Of a stretch of 32,724 nt of DNA, positions 17,650-26,364 are shown piece after piece. This stretch comes from Beijerinckiaceae bacterium (GTDB taxonomy: Bacteria > Pseudomonadota > Alphaproteobacteria > Rhizobiales > Beijerinckiaceae): positions 1 to 32,724 of the forward strand of contig JAPJMW010000133.1 in the NCBI GenBank assembly GCA_026461505.1, written 5' to 3'. The first letter of the stretch is position 1; each line of letters opens with the position of its first letter. Made by a program: the position numbers and the translations under genes. The notes beneath the pieces were generated by a model. It worked only from the letters and a program-made list of their open reading frames with translations, was not told where the DNA came from and ran no database searches.

Positions 17650-17687
17650 ATAAAAAAACACCGCTTGTTTCAGCGGTGTTTTTTTAT
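17650..17687. terminator. bidirectional intrinsic terminator between gcrA and phoB
   Basis: AAAAAAACACCGCT (from 17652) pairs perfectly with its complement ending at 17685 around a 6-base loop (TGTTTC), and two more A-T pairs extend the stem. The A-run on one side and T-run on the other let it stop transcripts from both gcrA (plus) and the pst-pho operon (minus). Confidence 0.9.
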
Positions 17688-17699
17688 GGCGTGATTGAA

Positions 17700-18407
17700 T
17701 TAAGCCCTGCGGGAAAAATTCTCGTCAAACGAGTAGCCTGCACCCCGAACCGTCCGGATCGGATCGCGTTCGCGGGGTTTGTTCACGGCTTTACGCAAGC
17801 GGCCGACATGGACATCCACGGTCCGCTCGTCGATTTCTGCATCCATACCCCAAACGCTATCGAGCAGTTGGCCGCGGGTGAATACCCGACCAGGCCGCTC
17901 CATCAAGAATTCGAGAAGTTTAAACTCGGTTGGTCCGAGATGAAGCTCGCGACTACCACGGCGAACGCGATGGCTGCCACGATCAAGCAACAGATCGCCC
18001 AATTCAAGCGATGTCGCCAAGCGATTGGGCGAGGCCCGACGCAAAATTGCACGCACCCGCGCCACCAATTCCGGAACGGAAAACGGCTTAACGACATAAT
18101 CATCCGCGCCCGTCGCCAAGCCACGAACACGCTCGCTTTCTTCGCCACGCGCGGTCAAAAGGATAACGGGCAGACTTTGCGTCTCTGGCCGCAGCCGTAA
18201 ACGCCGACAAAGTTCGATGCCGGAAAGGCCCGGCAACATCCAGTCCAAAATTACGAGATCAGGCACCTGCTCGCGGAGCATGATTTCGGCATCATCCCCG
18301 CGGGCCGCGCTATCGACGACATAACCTTCGGCTTCGAGATTGTACCGCAGAAGCAGCGTCAGCGGCTCTTCATCTTCAACAATCAAGACACGTGGTTTTA
18401 CGGACAT
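17700..18407 (-). CDS. phoB: phosphate regulon response regulator PhoB
   Basis: Binds Pho boxes and activates phosphate-starvation genes when phosphorylated by PhoR. The receiver domain (1 to about 120) has the acidic pocket (EDE, 11-13), Asp55 as phospho-acceptor (LVILDWMLPG), Thr85 and Lys107 (VVKPFS). The OmpR-type winged helix lies at about 135-232 (LHLGPTEFKLLEFLMERPGRVFTR, DERTVDVHVGRLRKAV, IRTVRGAGYSF). The length of 235 is typical. It is the last gene of the pst operon, 31 bases after phoU, followed by a strong terminator. Two probable target sites are seen in this window. Confidence 0.97.
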   Translation of the reverse strand: MSVKPRVLIVEDEEPLTLLLRYNLEAEGYVVDSAARGDDAEIMLREQVPDLVILDWMLPGLSGIELCRRLRLRPETQSLPVILLTARGEESERVRGLATGADDYVVKPFSVPELVARVRAILRRASPNRLATSLELGDLLLDRGSHRVRRGSRELHLGPTEFKLLEFLMERPGRVFTRGQLLDSVWGMDAEIDERTVDVHVGRLRKAVNKPRERDPIRTVRGAGYSFDENFSRRA

Positions 18408-18438
18408 AACAGGTTACTCTTGCTCTTCCGATTCAAAC

Positions 18439-19146
18439 TTAAGGCGTTTGTAAAGGCGCATATCCATCGGCCGCACGCGGCCGATCCGCTACAACCGTTT
18501 CACCGGTGACGAGATATTTGATCGTCTCGGCAATATTGGTCGCATGATCGCCGATACGCTCGATATTCTTCGCCGAGAATAAGAGATGGGCGCAGAAGCC
18601 GATATTGCGTGGATCTTCCATCATATAGGTCAGCAATTCGCGGAACAGCGAATTATAGAGCTGGTCGATTTCCTCGTCTTGGTTCCAAACCGACATAGCC
18701 GCTTCAACGTCACGATGCGCATAGGCATCCAATACCCGATGCAACCGATCAAGCGCGAGATCACTGATGTGAATGACGCCGCCGACAATCTTTTGAGGGG
18801 CGAATTGACCGTCGATCGCAACAACACGCTTGCCAACATTCTTGGCCAAATCACCAATACGCTCGATGTCGCTCGCAATCCGAATGGCTGATACAAGCGC
18901 ACGCAAATCGATTGCCATGGGTTGGCGGCGGGCAATCGTCAAAATGGCTTTCTCTTCGATCTCGCGTTCAAGCACATCGAGCTTAGGGTCGGTTGCGATG
19001 ACACGTTGTGCGAGCTCCGTATCTCCTTTTACAAGAGACTGAATGGCGTTCGCCAGCATTGTCTCGGCAATGCCGCCCATTTCCGTAATCTTACGGCCAA
19101 TTTCCATAAGCTCGTCGTCATAAGCACGTACGGTATGGTCTATCAT
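18439..19146 (-). CDS. phoU: phosphate-specific transport regulator PhoU
   Basis: PhoU couples the Pst transporter to PhoR and keeps the Pho regulon off when phosphate is plentiful. The 235 residues form the usual two three-helix bundles; the repeated metal-binding motif appears as IRIASDIERIGDLAKN in the first and HLLFSAKNIERIGDHATNIAE in the second. A strong site, GGAGGGGAG, lies before the start. It sits 30 bases after pstB and 31 before phoB, inside the pst operon. Confidence 0.97.
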   Translation of the reverse strand: MIDHTVRAYDDELMEIGRKITEMGGIAETMLANAIQSLVKGDTELAQRVIATDPKLDVLEREIEEKAILTIARRQPMAIDLRALVSAIRIASDIERIGDLAKNVGKRVVAIDGQFAPQKIVGGVIHISDLALDRLHRVLDAYAHRDVEAAMSVWNQDEEIDQLYNSLFRELLTYMMEDPRNIGFCAHLLFSAKNIERIGDHATNIAETIKYLVTGETVVADRPRAADGYAPLQTP

Positions 19147-19176
19147 GATACGATCTCCCCTCCGGAGGCTTTAAAA

Positions 19177-19932
19177 TTAGCCGAACCGGCCAGTAATATA
19201 ATCTTGCGTGCGTGGATCTGTCGGTGTCGTGAAGATTTTTGATGTTTCATCAAATTCAACCAAATCACCGAGATACATAAAGGCCGTATATTCAGAAACG
19301 CGCGCGGCTTGCTGCATATTATGCGTCACAATCGCAATCGTGTATTCCGTTTTTAATTCATCGATCAATTCTTCGATCTTGGCCGTTGAAATCGGATCAA
19401 GTGCCGAACATGGCTCGTCAAACAAAATCACTTCCGGTTTGATCGCCACCGTTCTTGCAATGCAAAGCCTTTGCTGTTGACCACCAGAAAGGCTCAAGCC
19501 ATTGGCGCCGAGCTTGTCTTTCACTTCGCTCCAAAGGGCAGCGCGCTTCAAGGAATCTTCAACGCGGCCGTCAAGCTCTGACTTCGAAAGATTTTCATAA
19601 AGCTTAAGACCAAAAGCGATGTTATCGTAAATGGTCATCGGAAATGGCGTTGGCTTTTGAAAGACCATTCCAATTCGCGCGCGAAGCAAATTCAAATCTT
19701 CACCCGGATTGAGAATATTGCGCCCATCAAACAGGATTTCGCCTTCGGCATGTTGACCGGGATAAAGATCATACATGCGGTTAAGGACGCGAAGCAGCGT
19801 CGATTTTCCGCAGCCCGATGGCCCGATAAAGGCCGTGACCTTATTGGCATAAAACGGAATATCAATCCCCTTCAAAGCCAGATTGGTGCCGTAGAAGAAT
19901 TTTAGATTCTTGACCGAAATTTTTTCAAGCAT
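19177..19932 (-). CDS. pstB: phosphate ABC transporter ATP-binding protein PstB
   Basis: Drives high-affinity phosphate import by ATP hydrolysis at the inner face of the membrane. In 251 residues it has Walker [10 protein letters not shown] (37-45), the PstB-typical [15 protein letters not shown] (91-105), ABC signature LSGGQQQR (148-155), Walker B VILFDEP (168-174) and the switch histidine in IVTHNM. It lies between pstA (35 bases) and phoU (30 bases) in one operon. The start codon has no strong ribosome binding site. Confidence 0.98.
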   Translation of the reverse strand: MLEKISVKNLKFFYGTNLALKGIDIPFYANKVTAFIGPSGCGKSTLLRVLNRMYDLYPGQHAEGEILFDGRNILNPGEDLNLLRARIGMVFQKPTPFPMTIYDNIAFGLKLYENLSKSELDGRVEDSLKRAALWSEVKDKLGANGLSLSGGQQQRLCIARTVAIKPEVILFDEPCSALDPISTAKIEELIDELKTEYTIAIVTHNMQQAARVSEYTAFMYLGDLVEFDETSKIFTTPTDPRTQDYITGRFG

Positions 19933-19967
19933 GATGGAACAGGCTCTTACCGTGAAATTGGTTGAAA

Positions 19968-20810
19968 TTACCGGCCATCTTTCGATGCTCCGAAGAAACG
20001 CGCTGTAATGTTAAGGCTCAGAACAGCAGCCGTGATCAGCAATGCTCCCGTCCATGCCAACTGCTTCCAATTCGCATCGGGGTTATTGATGAAATTATTA
20101 ATCGTGACGGGCAAGTTAGCCATCGGCTTCAGGAGATTAGCACTCCAGAACTGGTTCGACAAAACGGTGAAAAGCAGAGGTGCGGTCTCGCCACCCACAC
20201 GCGCGACGGCCAGAAGAACACCCGTAATCAAACCTGCGCGAGCGGCCCGATAGGCAACACGGCGGATAACAAATGAACGTGGCAAACCCAATGCCGACGC
20301 TGCTTCGCGTAGTGTATTAGGTACGAGCAAAAGCATATCTTCGGTCGTGCGGACGACAACAGGGATAACGATCACAGCAAGCGCAATCGATCCGGCAACG
20401 GCCGAGAAGCTTCGCATCGGCACGACAACGGCACCATAGACAAACAAGCCGATGATGATCGATGGCGCACTGAGAAGAATGTCATTGATAAAGCGAATGA
20501 CGGGCGTGATCTTTGAATGACGGCCGTATTCAGCCAAATAGGTACCTGCCAAAATACCGATCGGCGCGCCGATTCCGACGCCGATGATCGTCATCAAAAG
20601 GCTTCCGAAAATGGCATTGAGCAAGCCGCCACCATGCTCGCCGGGTGGCGGCGTCATTTCCGTGAAGACCGCTAAGGTTAAACCGGGAATGCCATTTATG
20701 AGTAGCGAATATAAAATCAGGAACAACCAGACCACACCGATCCCGGTGGCAGCGAGGCAAAGACCCATAATAAACGTGCTATTGCGACGGCGTGCAGCGT
20801 AGCTTGCCAT
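19968..20810 (-). CDS. pstA: phosphate ABC transporter permease PstA
   Basis: One of the two membrane permeases of the Pst phosphate importer. The 280 residues contain about six hydrophobic segments, starting with [25 protein letters not shown] (about 13-37). The inner-membrane transporter loop that contacts PstB is [23 protein letters not shown] precedes the start by 9 bases, and only 4 bases separate it from the pstC stop, so translation is likely coupled. Confidence 0.97.
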   Translation of the reverse strand: MASYAARRRNSTFIMGLCLAATGIGVVWLFLILYSLLINGIPGLTLAVFTEMTPPPGEHGGGLLNAIFGSLLMTIIGVGIGAPIGILAGTYLAEYGRHSKITPVIRFINDILLSAPSIIIGLFVYGAVVVPMRSFSAVAGSIALAVIVIPVVVRTTEDMLLLVPNTLREAASALGLPRSFVIRRVAYRAARAGLITGVLLAVARVGGETAPLLFTVLSNQFWSANLLKPMANLPVTINNFINNPDANWKQLAWTGALLITAAVLSLNITARFFGASKDGR

Positions 20811-20814
20811 GATG

Positions 20815-21819
20815 TTAAGCTCCTGCGCGTTTTTCGAGGCGCATCAACATGAAACGCGCCGTGGCAAGGACGATGAAAGTCAAGACGAACAGCAACAAAC
20901 CGAGCAGGATCAATGCAGACTGGTGAAGCCCTTCACTTTCCGCAAACTCGCTGGCAATTGCTGCTGAAATCGTAGTGCTTGGTGCGAAAATGGAGCCTGT
21001 GATTTTAAAACTGTTACCGATGATGAAAGTAACGGCCATTGTTTCACCCAAGGCACGGCCGAGCGCCAACATCACACCACCAACCACTCCGACACGCGTG
21101 AAGGGGAGCACCACATTGTTGACCACTTCCCATGTCGTGCACCCGATACCATAGGCAGCCTCTTTCAACACCGGAGGTACGGTCGAGAACACATCGACGG
21201 CGATCGCTGTGATGAAAGGCAAGATCATGATCGCCAAGATCAGCGACGCGTTGAACAGGCTGAGATTGGATACCATTTCACCGCTGAATATGCTGTTGAG
21301 CACAGGGATGTTGACAACAGCAGCGACAATGCTCGGCTCGATATAATTGGCCAAAAATGGTCCCAGAACAAAGAAGCCCCACATGCCATAAATGATCGAC
21401 GGAATACCGGCCAAAAGTTCAATGGCCAGCCGGATCGGACGGCGGATTGAATGGGGGCAAAGTTCGGTCAGAAAGATAGCAATGCCGAGGCCAAAGGGAA
21501 CAGCGATCAACATCGCAATAAACGAGGATACAAGCGTTCCGTAAATTGGCGCTAGGGCGCCCAAAACAGGCTCAGGCTCAAGCTGCGGCGCCCAACGTTC
21601 TGTTACAAGAAATTCGAATCCAAAGGCCTTCATGGCCGGCCATGCACCGACAATCAGCGAGATGATGATGCCAGCGAGAAGAAGCAGAACCGCATAGGCT
21701 GCTGCGCGGGTAGCGAAGGAAAATAATGTATCGCTTAAGACGAGACTTTTGAGAACGCGAGCTCGATCATTTGAAAGGGCCATATCTAGGTTTTTAGAAT
21801 TTTCCGATATGGTTGTCAC
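20815..21819 (-). CDS. pstC: phosphate ABC transporter permease PstC
   Basis: Partner permease of PstA. About six membrane segments are visible, the first near [20 protein letters not shown], plus the PstB-contact loop [21 protein letters not shown] and the conserved [13 protein letters not shown] start at GTG 21819-21817 because GGAGAG lies a few bases upstream; a longer frame would begin at a TTG inside the hairpin at 21846-21868, and ATG 21783 lacks a ribosome binding site. The chosen start gives 334 residues. It follows pstS by 72 bases. Confidence 0.94.
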   Translation of the reverse strand: MTTISENSKNLDMALSNDRARVLKSLVLSDTLFSFATRAAAYAVLLLLAGIIISLIVGAWPAMKAFGFEFLVTERWAPQLEPEPVLGALAPIYGTLVSSFIAMLIAVPFGLGIAIFLTELCPHSIRRPIRLAIELLAGIPSIIYGMWGFFVLGPFLANYIEPSIVAAVVNIPVLNSIFSGEMVSNLSLFNASLILAIMILPFITAIAVDVFSTVPPVLKEAAYGIGCTTWEVVNNVVLPFTRVGVVGGVMLALGRALGETMAVTFIIGNSFKITGSIFAPSTTISAAIASEFAESEGLHQSALILLGLLLFVLTFIVLATARFMLMRLEKRAGA

Positions 21820-21845
21820 GGCTTCTCTCCGTCGAAGGGTAGATA

Positions 21846-21868
21846 GGAGCGGCGAGAATCGCCGCTCC
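21846..21868 (-). promoter_or_regulatory. intercistronic hairpin between pstS and pstC
   Basis: GGAGCGGCGA and its exact complement form a 10-bp GC-rich stem with a 3-base loop, 24 to 46 bases after the pstS stop. No T-tract follows, so it is not a standard terminator. Such hairpins protect upstream mRNA from 3' exonucleases and would favour the abundant binding protein PstS over the membrane subunits. Confidence 0.6.
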
Positions 21869-21891
21869 AAATTTAGTCAGTCTTAAACGAC

Positions 21892-22902
21892 TTACTTAGC
21901 AATGCCCTTCCAGGCCGAACGAACCTGGGCGATGACCGAGTCTGGCATTGGCACATAGTCAAGATCTTCTGCCATCTTGGCTCCGTTCGAATAGGCCCAA
22001 TCGAAATATTTGAGCGCTGCCGAAGAAGCTGCCGGATCAGAAGGCTGAGCATACATGAGGATGAAGGTTGTTGCCATCATTGGCCACGAAGCTTCACCAG
22101 GTGAATTGGCGAGAATGAGGTAGAAATTCTTCGCATTTGCCCAGTCACCCTTGGCAGCTGCTGCCTTGAACGACGAAAGATTTGGCTTCACGCGCTTGCC
22201 AGCCGAATTGACCATGTCGGTCCATGCAAGGCCATTTTGCGTTGCATAGGCGTATTCGACATAACCGATCGAACCCTTGGTCTGCATGACGTTTGCAGCA
22301 ACGCCAGCATTACCTGCTGCGCCGATACCCACTGGCCATTCAACGGCTTCACCTGCTCCGACGCTCTTCTTGAAGTCTGCGCTAACAGCCGAAAGATAGG
22401 TCGTGAAGTTAAATGTGGTGCCCGAACCGTCCGAGCGACGGATCACGATGATTGGCAAAGAAGGAAGCTTTGACTTTGGATTGAGCGTCGCGATTGCTGC
22501 GTCGTCCCAGGTCTTAACCTTGCCGAGATAGATTTTGGCAAGCGTGTCACCATCGAGAACGAGATCACCGCCGGCAACGCCTTCAAGGTTTACGATCGCA
22601 ACAATGCCACCCATAACCATTGGGAACTGAACGAAGCCGTTCGTGTTGAGATATTCTTCCTTCTGAGGAATATCAGTCGCGCCGAAGGTAACGGTCTTGG
22701 CTTGAATTTGCTTGCGGCCGGCGCCAGAACCGATCGACTGATAGTTAAGGCCTACACCCGAAACCTTCTTATAGGCATCAGCCCATTTCGAATAGATTGG
22801 GTATGGGAAGGTAGCACCCGCACCTGAAATGTCTTCGGCGAACGCTACAGATACAGAGGCTGCCAAGGCAAAGCCAGCGGCAATCAGGGTTGAAAATTTC
22901 AC
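21892..22902 (-). CDS. pstS: periplasmic phosphate-binding protein PstS
   Basis: Captures phosphate in the periplasm for PstCAB. The start is GTG 22902-22900 with AAAGGAG 8 bases upstream; the frame stays open to 23013 but that would place the start inside the Pho box and remove the signal peptide from the N-terminus. From GTG the protein has 336 residues with a clear Sec signal peptide (KFSTLIAAGFALAASVSVAFA, cut before EDISGAG). Phosphate-binding segments are visible: SGAGATFPYP, QSIGSGAGRKQI, FGATDIP and RSDGSGTTFNFT. It heads the pstSCAB-phoU-phoB operon and is preceded by a good Pho box. Confidence 0.96.
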   Translation of the reverse strand: MKFSTLIAAGFALAASVSVAFAEDISGAGATFPYPIYSKWADAYKKVSGVGLNYQSIGSGAGRKQIQAKTVTFGATDIPQKEEYLNTNGFVQFPMVMGGIVAIVNLEGVAGGDLVLDGDTLAKIYLGKVKTWDDAAIATLNPKSKLPSLPIIVIRRSDGSGTTFNFTTYLSAVSADFKKSVGAGEAVEWPVGIGAAGNAGVAANVMQTKGSIGYVEYAYATQNGLAWTDMVNSAGKRVKPNLSSFKAAAAKGDWANAKNFYLILANSPGEASWPMMATTFILMYAQPSDPAASSAALKYFDWAYSNGAKMAEDLDYVPMPDSVIAQVRSAWKGIAK

Positions 22903-23006
22903 GGGACTATCTCCTTTTGTGTACTGCCGTGGGTTCAAAATACAATGAGAACGACATCGGCATAGCGCGGTTTCGTACCACGATGACATGCCCATATCCG
23001 GTCTGC

Positions 23007-23035
23007 ATGACAACTTTGTGACAAATCCAAGACGG
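23007..23035 (-). promoter_or_regulatory. Pho box of the pst operon
   Basis: On the minus strand three half-sites follow an 11-base period: CCGTCTT (23035), TTGTCAC (23024) and TTGTCAT (23013). The last two, with the spacer AAAG, match the PhoB consensus closely. The array lies about 105 bases before the pstS GTG and reads toward it, in the gap after phoR, so it would drive pstS and the genes behind it but not phoR. Confidence 0.8.
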
Positions 23036-23059
23036 CTGAATGAATTACGAGGCAGCCCG

Positions 23060-24133
23060 CTATTTTATCCCGTGCAAAGGCAAATAGACGTGAAAGGTCG
23101 AGCCTGAACCGAGCTCGCTCTCAATCATCAATCGCCCGCGATGGCGGTTGATGATGTGCTTGACGATGGCGAGGCCAAGGCCTGTGCCGCCCGTCTCACG
23201 GCTGGCCGAGGCATTGACCCGGTAAAACCGCTCGGTTAAACGAGGCAGATGTTCGGAAGAGATGCCGGGGCCGTAATCCTGAACCCTTAAATGACATTCG
23301 CAGGGTTGCTCTGAATTTGGCTCGTGAACCTTCAGCGAGACATCGAGCTGTTTTCCCATCTGGCCGTATTTGATGCCGTTTTCGATCAAATTTTCGGCAA
23401 CCCGCATCAATTCATCACGATCGGCGATGACATAGAGGGCTTGATCGGGAAGGCTGAGATTAAACGCGACCTGTCGTTCCTCGGCCACGGGTCGGAGCGT
23501 ATCGACGACTTGCCGGATGAGGGCGCCAAAATCGACTTTATCGACCGGGCGGCGATGCTCGCTCATCTCGACACGGGAGAGCGATAGAAGATCATCGATC
23601 AGGCGCGCCATGCGGCGGCCTTGCTCGCGCATAATATCCAGGAATCGGCTTTGGGCGTGCGGATCATTGCGCGCCGGGCCTTGCAAGGTTTCGATAAAGC
23701 CCAGGAGCGAGGCCAAAGGCGTGCGCAATTCATGGCTCGCATTCGCCACGAAATCGACCCGCATCGATTCCAAGCGACGTGCTTCTGTTAGATCGCGAAA
23801 CACGAGAACGGCGGCAGGTGCCGTGCGCGGGCTCGCATTGGCGGAAGGCGAAAGGCCAACGACTTGAAACTCGAAAAACCGCTCGACAGGCTGGCGTTCC
23901 GTCATTGTACCGCGCGAAACCGTCGTCTTACGGGCCAAAACATCGTCAATGGCCTCGATCAGATCCGGCGCGCGCAGCGTGAAGGACAAGGGCGTTCCGC
24001 GCGTTAAAGCGGGCCATGCGATGAGAGAAGCGGCATTGGCAAAGGTAACCACTTTGCGCCCATCCACCATGATCACGGGATCGGAAAGCGCATCGAGTAC
24101 TTCTGGCAATAGTGCAGACTGAGTGCCGTCCAT
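23060..24133 (-). CDS. phoR: phosphate regulon sensor histidine kinase PhoR
   Basis: Phosphorylates PhoB when phosphate is short. Visible are a PAS domain near the N-terminus (LDALSDPVIMVDGRKVVTFAN), a HisKA dimerisation domain with the phospho-accepting His about 134 in FVANASHELRTPL, and a HATPase domain with N box ENLIENGIKYG, G1 DYGPGIS and G2 GGTGLGLAIVKH. I start at ATG 24133 (MDGTQSALLPEV), which has GAGGG 10 bases upstream; ATG 24154 is the alternative. Odd: no membrane segment precedes the PAS domain with either start, whereas most PhoR proteins are membrane-anchored. The frame is closed upstream by the stop of the preceding flippase-like gene, 24 bases before ATG 24154. Confidence 0.92.
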   Translation of the reverse strand: MDGTQSALLPEVLDALSDPVIMVDGRKVVTFANAASLIAWPALTRGTPLSFTLRAPDLIEAIDDVLARKTTVSRGTMTERQPVERFFEFQVVGLSPSANASPRTAPAAVLVFRDLTEARRLESMRVDFVANASHELRTPLASLLGFIETLQGPARNDPHAQSRFLDIMREQGRRMARLIDDLLSLSRVEMSEHRRPVDKVDFGALIRQVVDTLRPVAEERQVAFNLSLPDQALYVIADRDELMRVAENLIENGIKYGQMGKQLDVSLKVHEPNSEQPCECHLRVQDYGPGISSEHLPRLTERFYRVNASASRETGGTGLGLAIVKHIINRHRGRLMIESELGSGSTFHVYLPLHGIK

Positions 24134-24178
24134 GCCCCCGTAACCCTCTTTCATCCGATCAAAGCATCCCTCGCCGAT

Positions 24179-25180
24179 TTAGCGATCGAGGATTCGCTCA
24201 CGGATTCGTGACAGTCGCATGACAATTTCATAAATGCCAAGACTACCAACCGCTAAAACAAAGGGGCCGAGATAATAGCACAGGCGAAACAGCAGCAGCG
24301 CGCCCAGCAGATCGGACTTACCGACACTCGAAAACGCGCCGAGAATGGTGCTTTCCAGCACGCCAATGCCGCCCGGAACATTGCTGATGACACCCAAAAT
24401 GCAGCCAAAAGCATAGACGGCGGCAAAGGTTTCAAAGGCGATGCCGTGGCCTTCCGGCAACAAGACATAAAGCACGGCGGAAGCGGCGCAGACATCGGCG
24501 GCACCTAAGGCCAATTGGCCGAGGGAAACTTTGAGGGTCGGAAGCTCGATCAAGAAATGCTTGATGCGGACATGGCGGCGTTTGGCCGCCGCCCAGACGA
24601 GATACACCAAAATGGCCGAAAGAACCGCCATTCCGGCGAGCTGGTTGAGATGGGCGGTGGCTTGATTGATGGTGGAAATCGCTTCCGACTGCCACATGAG
24701 GCCGACGCCGACCACCACCGCCATGCCGAGAATGAAGGTCATTCCGGCGATCAAAGTGAGGCTCATCACTTTTGAGGAGGATACACCGCTCGCCGAATAG
24801 ATCCGGTAGCGCACCGTTCCGGCGGTTAAAAGCGGGAAGCCCAGCGTGAAAGAGATCGCATAGCTCGTAAACGAGGCGAAAACGACGGTTGCGAGCTTAA
24901 TCTTAAGGCCGAGCTGGCGCATGGCGAGCGCGTCATAGCCTGCCAAGAAAATATAGCTCAGCACGGTAAAGCCGATGGCCAACATCAATTGTCCGCCGCT
25001 GGCTTTGTGAATACCCTGTTGAATATCAGCAAGGGTGACGTCGGCTAATTCAGTCCTGAGGACGAAAAACGAGCCCAAAATCAGCGCAAGACTGAGCATC
25101 GGGCCGAGCCAACGGGTGATTTTATGCTCCGGCTTCGGCTTTTCAGGCGCGGATATCGGTTGATCGGTCGGACCCGTCAT
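24179..25180 (-). CDS. MprF-like lysylphosphatidylglycerol flippase-domain membrane protein (UPF0104)
   Basis: An integral membrane protein of 333 residues with about eight hydrophobic segments, starting near LGPMLSLALILGSFFVL. It matches the lysylphosphatidylglycerol synthase transmembrane family: LTAGTVRYRIY (118-128) and NVPGGIGVLEST (267-278) are family motifs. In MprF this part flips lipids across the membrane; the aminoacyl-transferase part of MprF is absent here. It lies 24 bases (45 to the start I chose) before phoR on the same strand, so the two are probably one transcript. Lipid flipping is an inference from the family, and the substrate is unknown. The gap before it (25181-25265) has no gene. 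Confidence 0.85.
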   Translation of the reverse strand: MTGPTDQPISAPEKPKPEHKITRWLGPMLSLALILGSFFVLRTELADVTLADIQQGIHKASGGQLMLAIGFTVLSYIFLAGYDALAMRQLGLKIKLATVVFASFTSYAISFTLGFPLLTAGTVRYRIYSASGVSSSKVMSLTLIAGMTFILGMAVVVGVGLMWQSEAISTINQATAHLNQLAGMAVLSAILVYLVWAAAKRRHVRIKHFLIELPTLKVSLGQLALGAADVCAASAVLYVLLPEGHGIAFETFAAVYAFGCILGVISNVPGGIGVLESTILGAFSSVGKSDLLGALLLFRLCYYLGPFVLAVGSLGIYEIVMRLSRIRERILDR

Positions 25181-25265
25181 GCGTTCTTTCTCGTGATCCC
25201 GATCCGCTTATGCGCGCTATAACGTGAATGTCTATGGCCTGTCATAGGAGAGGAAGCAAGCCCCG

Positions 25266-26345
25266 TTAGCCGAGATAGGCATTAAGGTCGGCACCCGAGA
25301 CGCCAACCAATTGGCCTGCCGCAACAATTTGAAGCCATGTGTTACGATCCACCGGAATTCCATGCTCCAAACGCTCCGCCTTGGTTGCCCGCTCAGGATC
25401 ACCCGGCAAGAGTACCGTCGGCGACTGGCCTTCACTGGGTAATTGGGCCCAGTGGACGAAGCTTTCAAGCTCCGAGAGATAATTTGCCTGCGTGCCCAAT
25501 GCTTCCGGCGAGACGATAATCGAGAGCATATTGTTGATAATGGCTTTTTTGGTGGTCGGACCTTTCATCGCCTGGCCGCCCGTCAGCGCGCCTGCGAGCG
25601 CTTCGCACGCAAAGGCCAACGTCCAGCCCTTATGCTCGCCAAAGGGCAAAATGGCGCCCGTTGGGGCTTCAAACATCGCGGCCGGATCATTGGTCGGCCG
25701 CCCTTCGGCATCAATCAGGGTGCCATCCGGAACCTTGACGCCTTTGTTATAGGCGACCCGGATTTTGCCATGGGCCAGTTTGCTCGTCGCAAAATCGACG
25801 ATGACCGGGGCCGCGTCCCGCCGTGGAATGCCAATGGAGATCGGATTGGTAACAAGCTTTGGCACCTTGCCGCCAAAGGGGGCAACGACCGGATCCGCGA
25901 TCACATTCACAAAATGGATCGATACCAACCCTTCGCGCGCGCATTGCTCGGCCCAGTGCCCGATCCGGCCGATATGATGGCTGTTATTCAGCGCAACAAT
26001 CGCCGATCCGGTCTTTTTCGTCCGTTCAATGCCTATGACCATCGCATCATGGGCGATGGATTGACCAAGACCCCCTTCGCCATCAAGGACAAGCGCGCCG
26101 CCGTTATCGTTTACGACACGTGGTGCGTGGTTAAGCGTCAATTCATTGGCTTTTAACGAGGTGATATAGGCAGGGATCATCCCCACGCCATGCGAGTCAT
26201 GGCCTTTGAGATTGGCTTCGACGAGATGATCGGCGAGGAGATCACATTCGCGCTCGTTTGATCCGGCTGATCGAAAAATTGTCTTCACGACCTCGCGAAG
26301 GGTTGCTTCGGCGATCCTGAGTTCCTGCCCTGTTGGAAGCGACAT
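25266..26345 (-). CDS. malate/L-lactate dehydrogenase family oxidoreductase (LDH2/MDH2 type)
   Basis: An NAD(P)-dependent 2-hydroxyacid dehydrogenase of the LDH2/MDH2 family, which includes malate, ureidoglycolate, 2,3-diketogulonate and piperideine-2-carboxylate reductases. The 359 residues carry the family marks: GHDSHGVGM (49-57, with the likely catalytic His52), NNSHHIGRIGHW (about 118-129), TNPISIGIP, VDFATSKLAHGKI and FGEHKGWTLAF. The substrate cannot be fixed from sequence. It follows prfC by 19 bases and may share its transcript. Only a weak ribosome binding site is visible. Confidence 0.87.
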   Translation of the reverse strand: MSLPTGQELRIAEATLREVVKTIFRSAGSNERECDLLADHLVEANLKGHDSHGVGMIPAYITSLKANELTLNHAPRVVNDNGGALVLDGEGGLGQSIAHDAMVIGIERTKKTGSAIVALNNSHHIGRIGHWAEQCAREGLVSIHFVNVIADPVVAPFGGKVPKLVTNPISIGIPRRDAAPVIVDFATSKLAHGKIRVAYNKGVKVPDGTLIDAEGRPTNDPAAMFEAPTGAILPFGEHKGWTLAFACEALAGALTGGQAMKGPTTKKAIINNMLSIIVSPEALGTQANYLSELESFVHWAQLPSEGQSPTVLLPGDPERATKAERLEHGIPVDRNTWLQIVAAGQLVGVSGADLNAYLG

Positions 26346-26364
26346 TGTCGTTTTCTCGTTCTGT

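Noticed and set aside
17676-18200. Open frame of 174 codons on the plus strand
   Set aside because: Antisense to phoB and starts within the shared terminator region; no family motifs.
21820-21870. Longer pstC start at a TTG near 21870
   Set aside because: It falls in the intercistronic hairpin and has no ribosome binding site; GTG 21819 is better supported.
22903-23013. Longer pstS start at 23013
   Set aside because: It would lie inside the Pho box and bury the signal peptide; GTG 22902 has a strong ribosome binding site.
25228-25245. Pho-box-like pair ATGTCTA and CTGTCAT before the flippase-phoR pair
   Set aside because: One half-site is poor and the pair points away from the genes it would control, so I do not call it a Pho box.
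25443-26156. Plus-strand frame of 237 codons
   Set aside because: Antisense shadow of the malate/lactate dehydrogenase-family gene; no recognisable domain.
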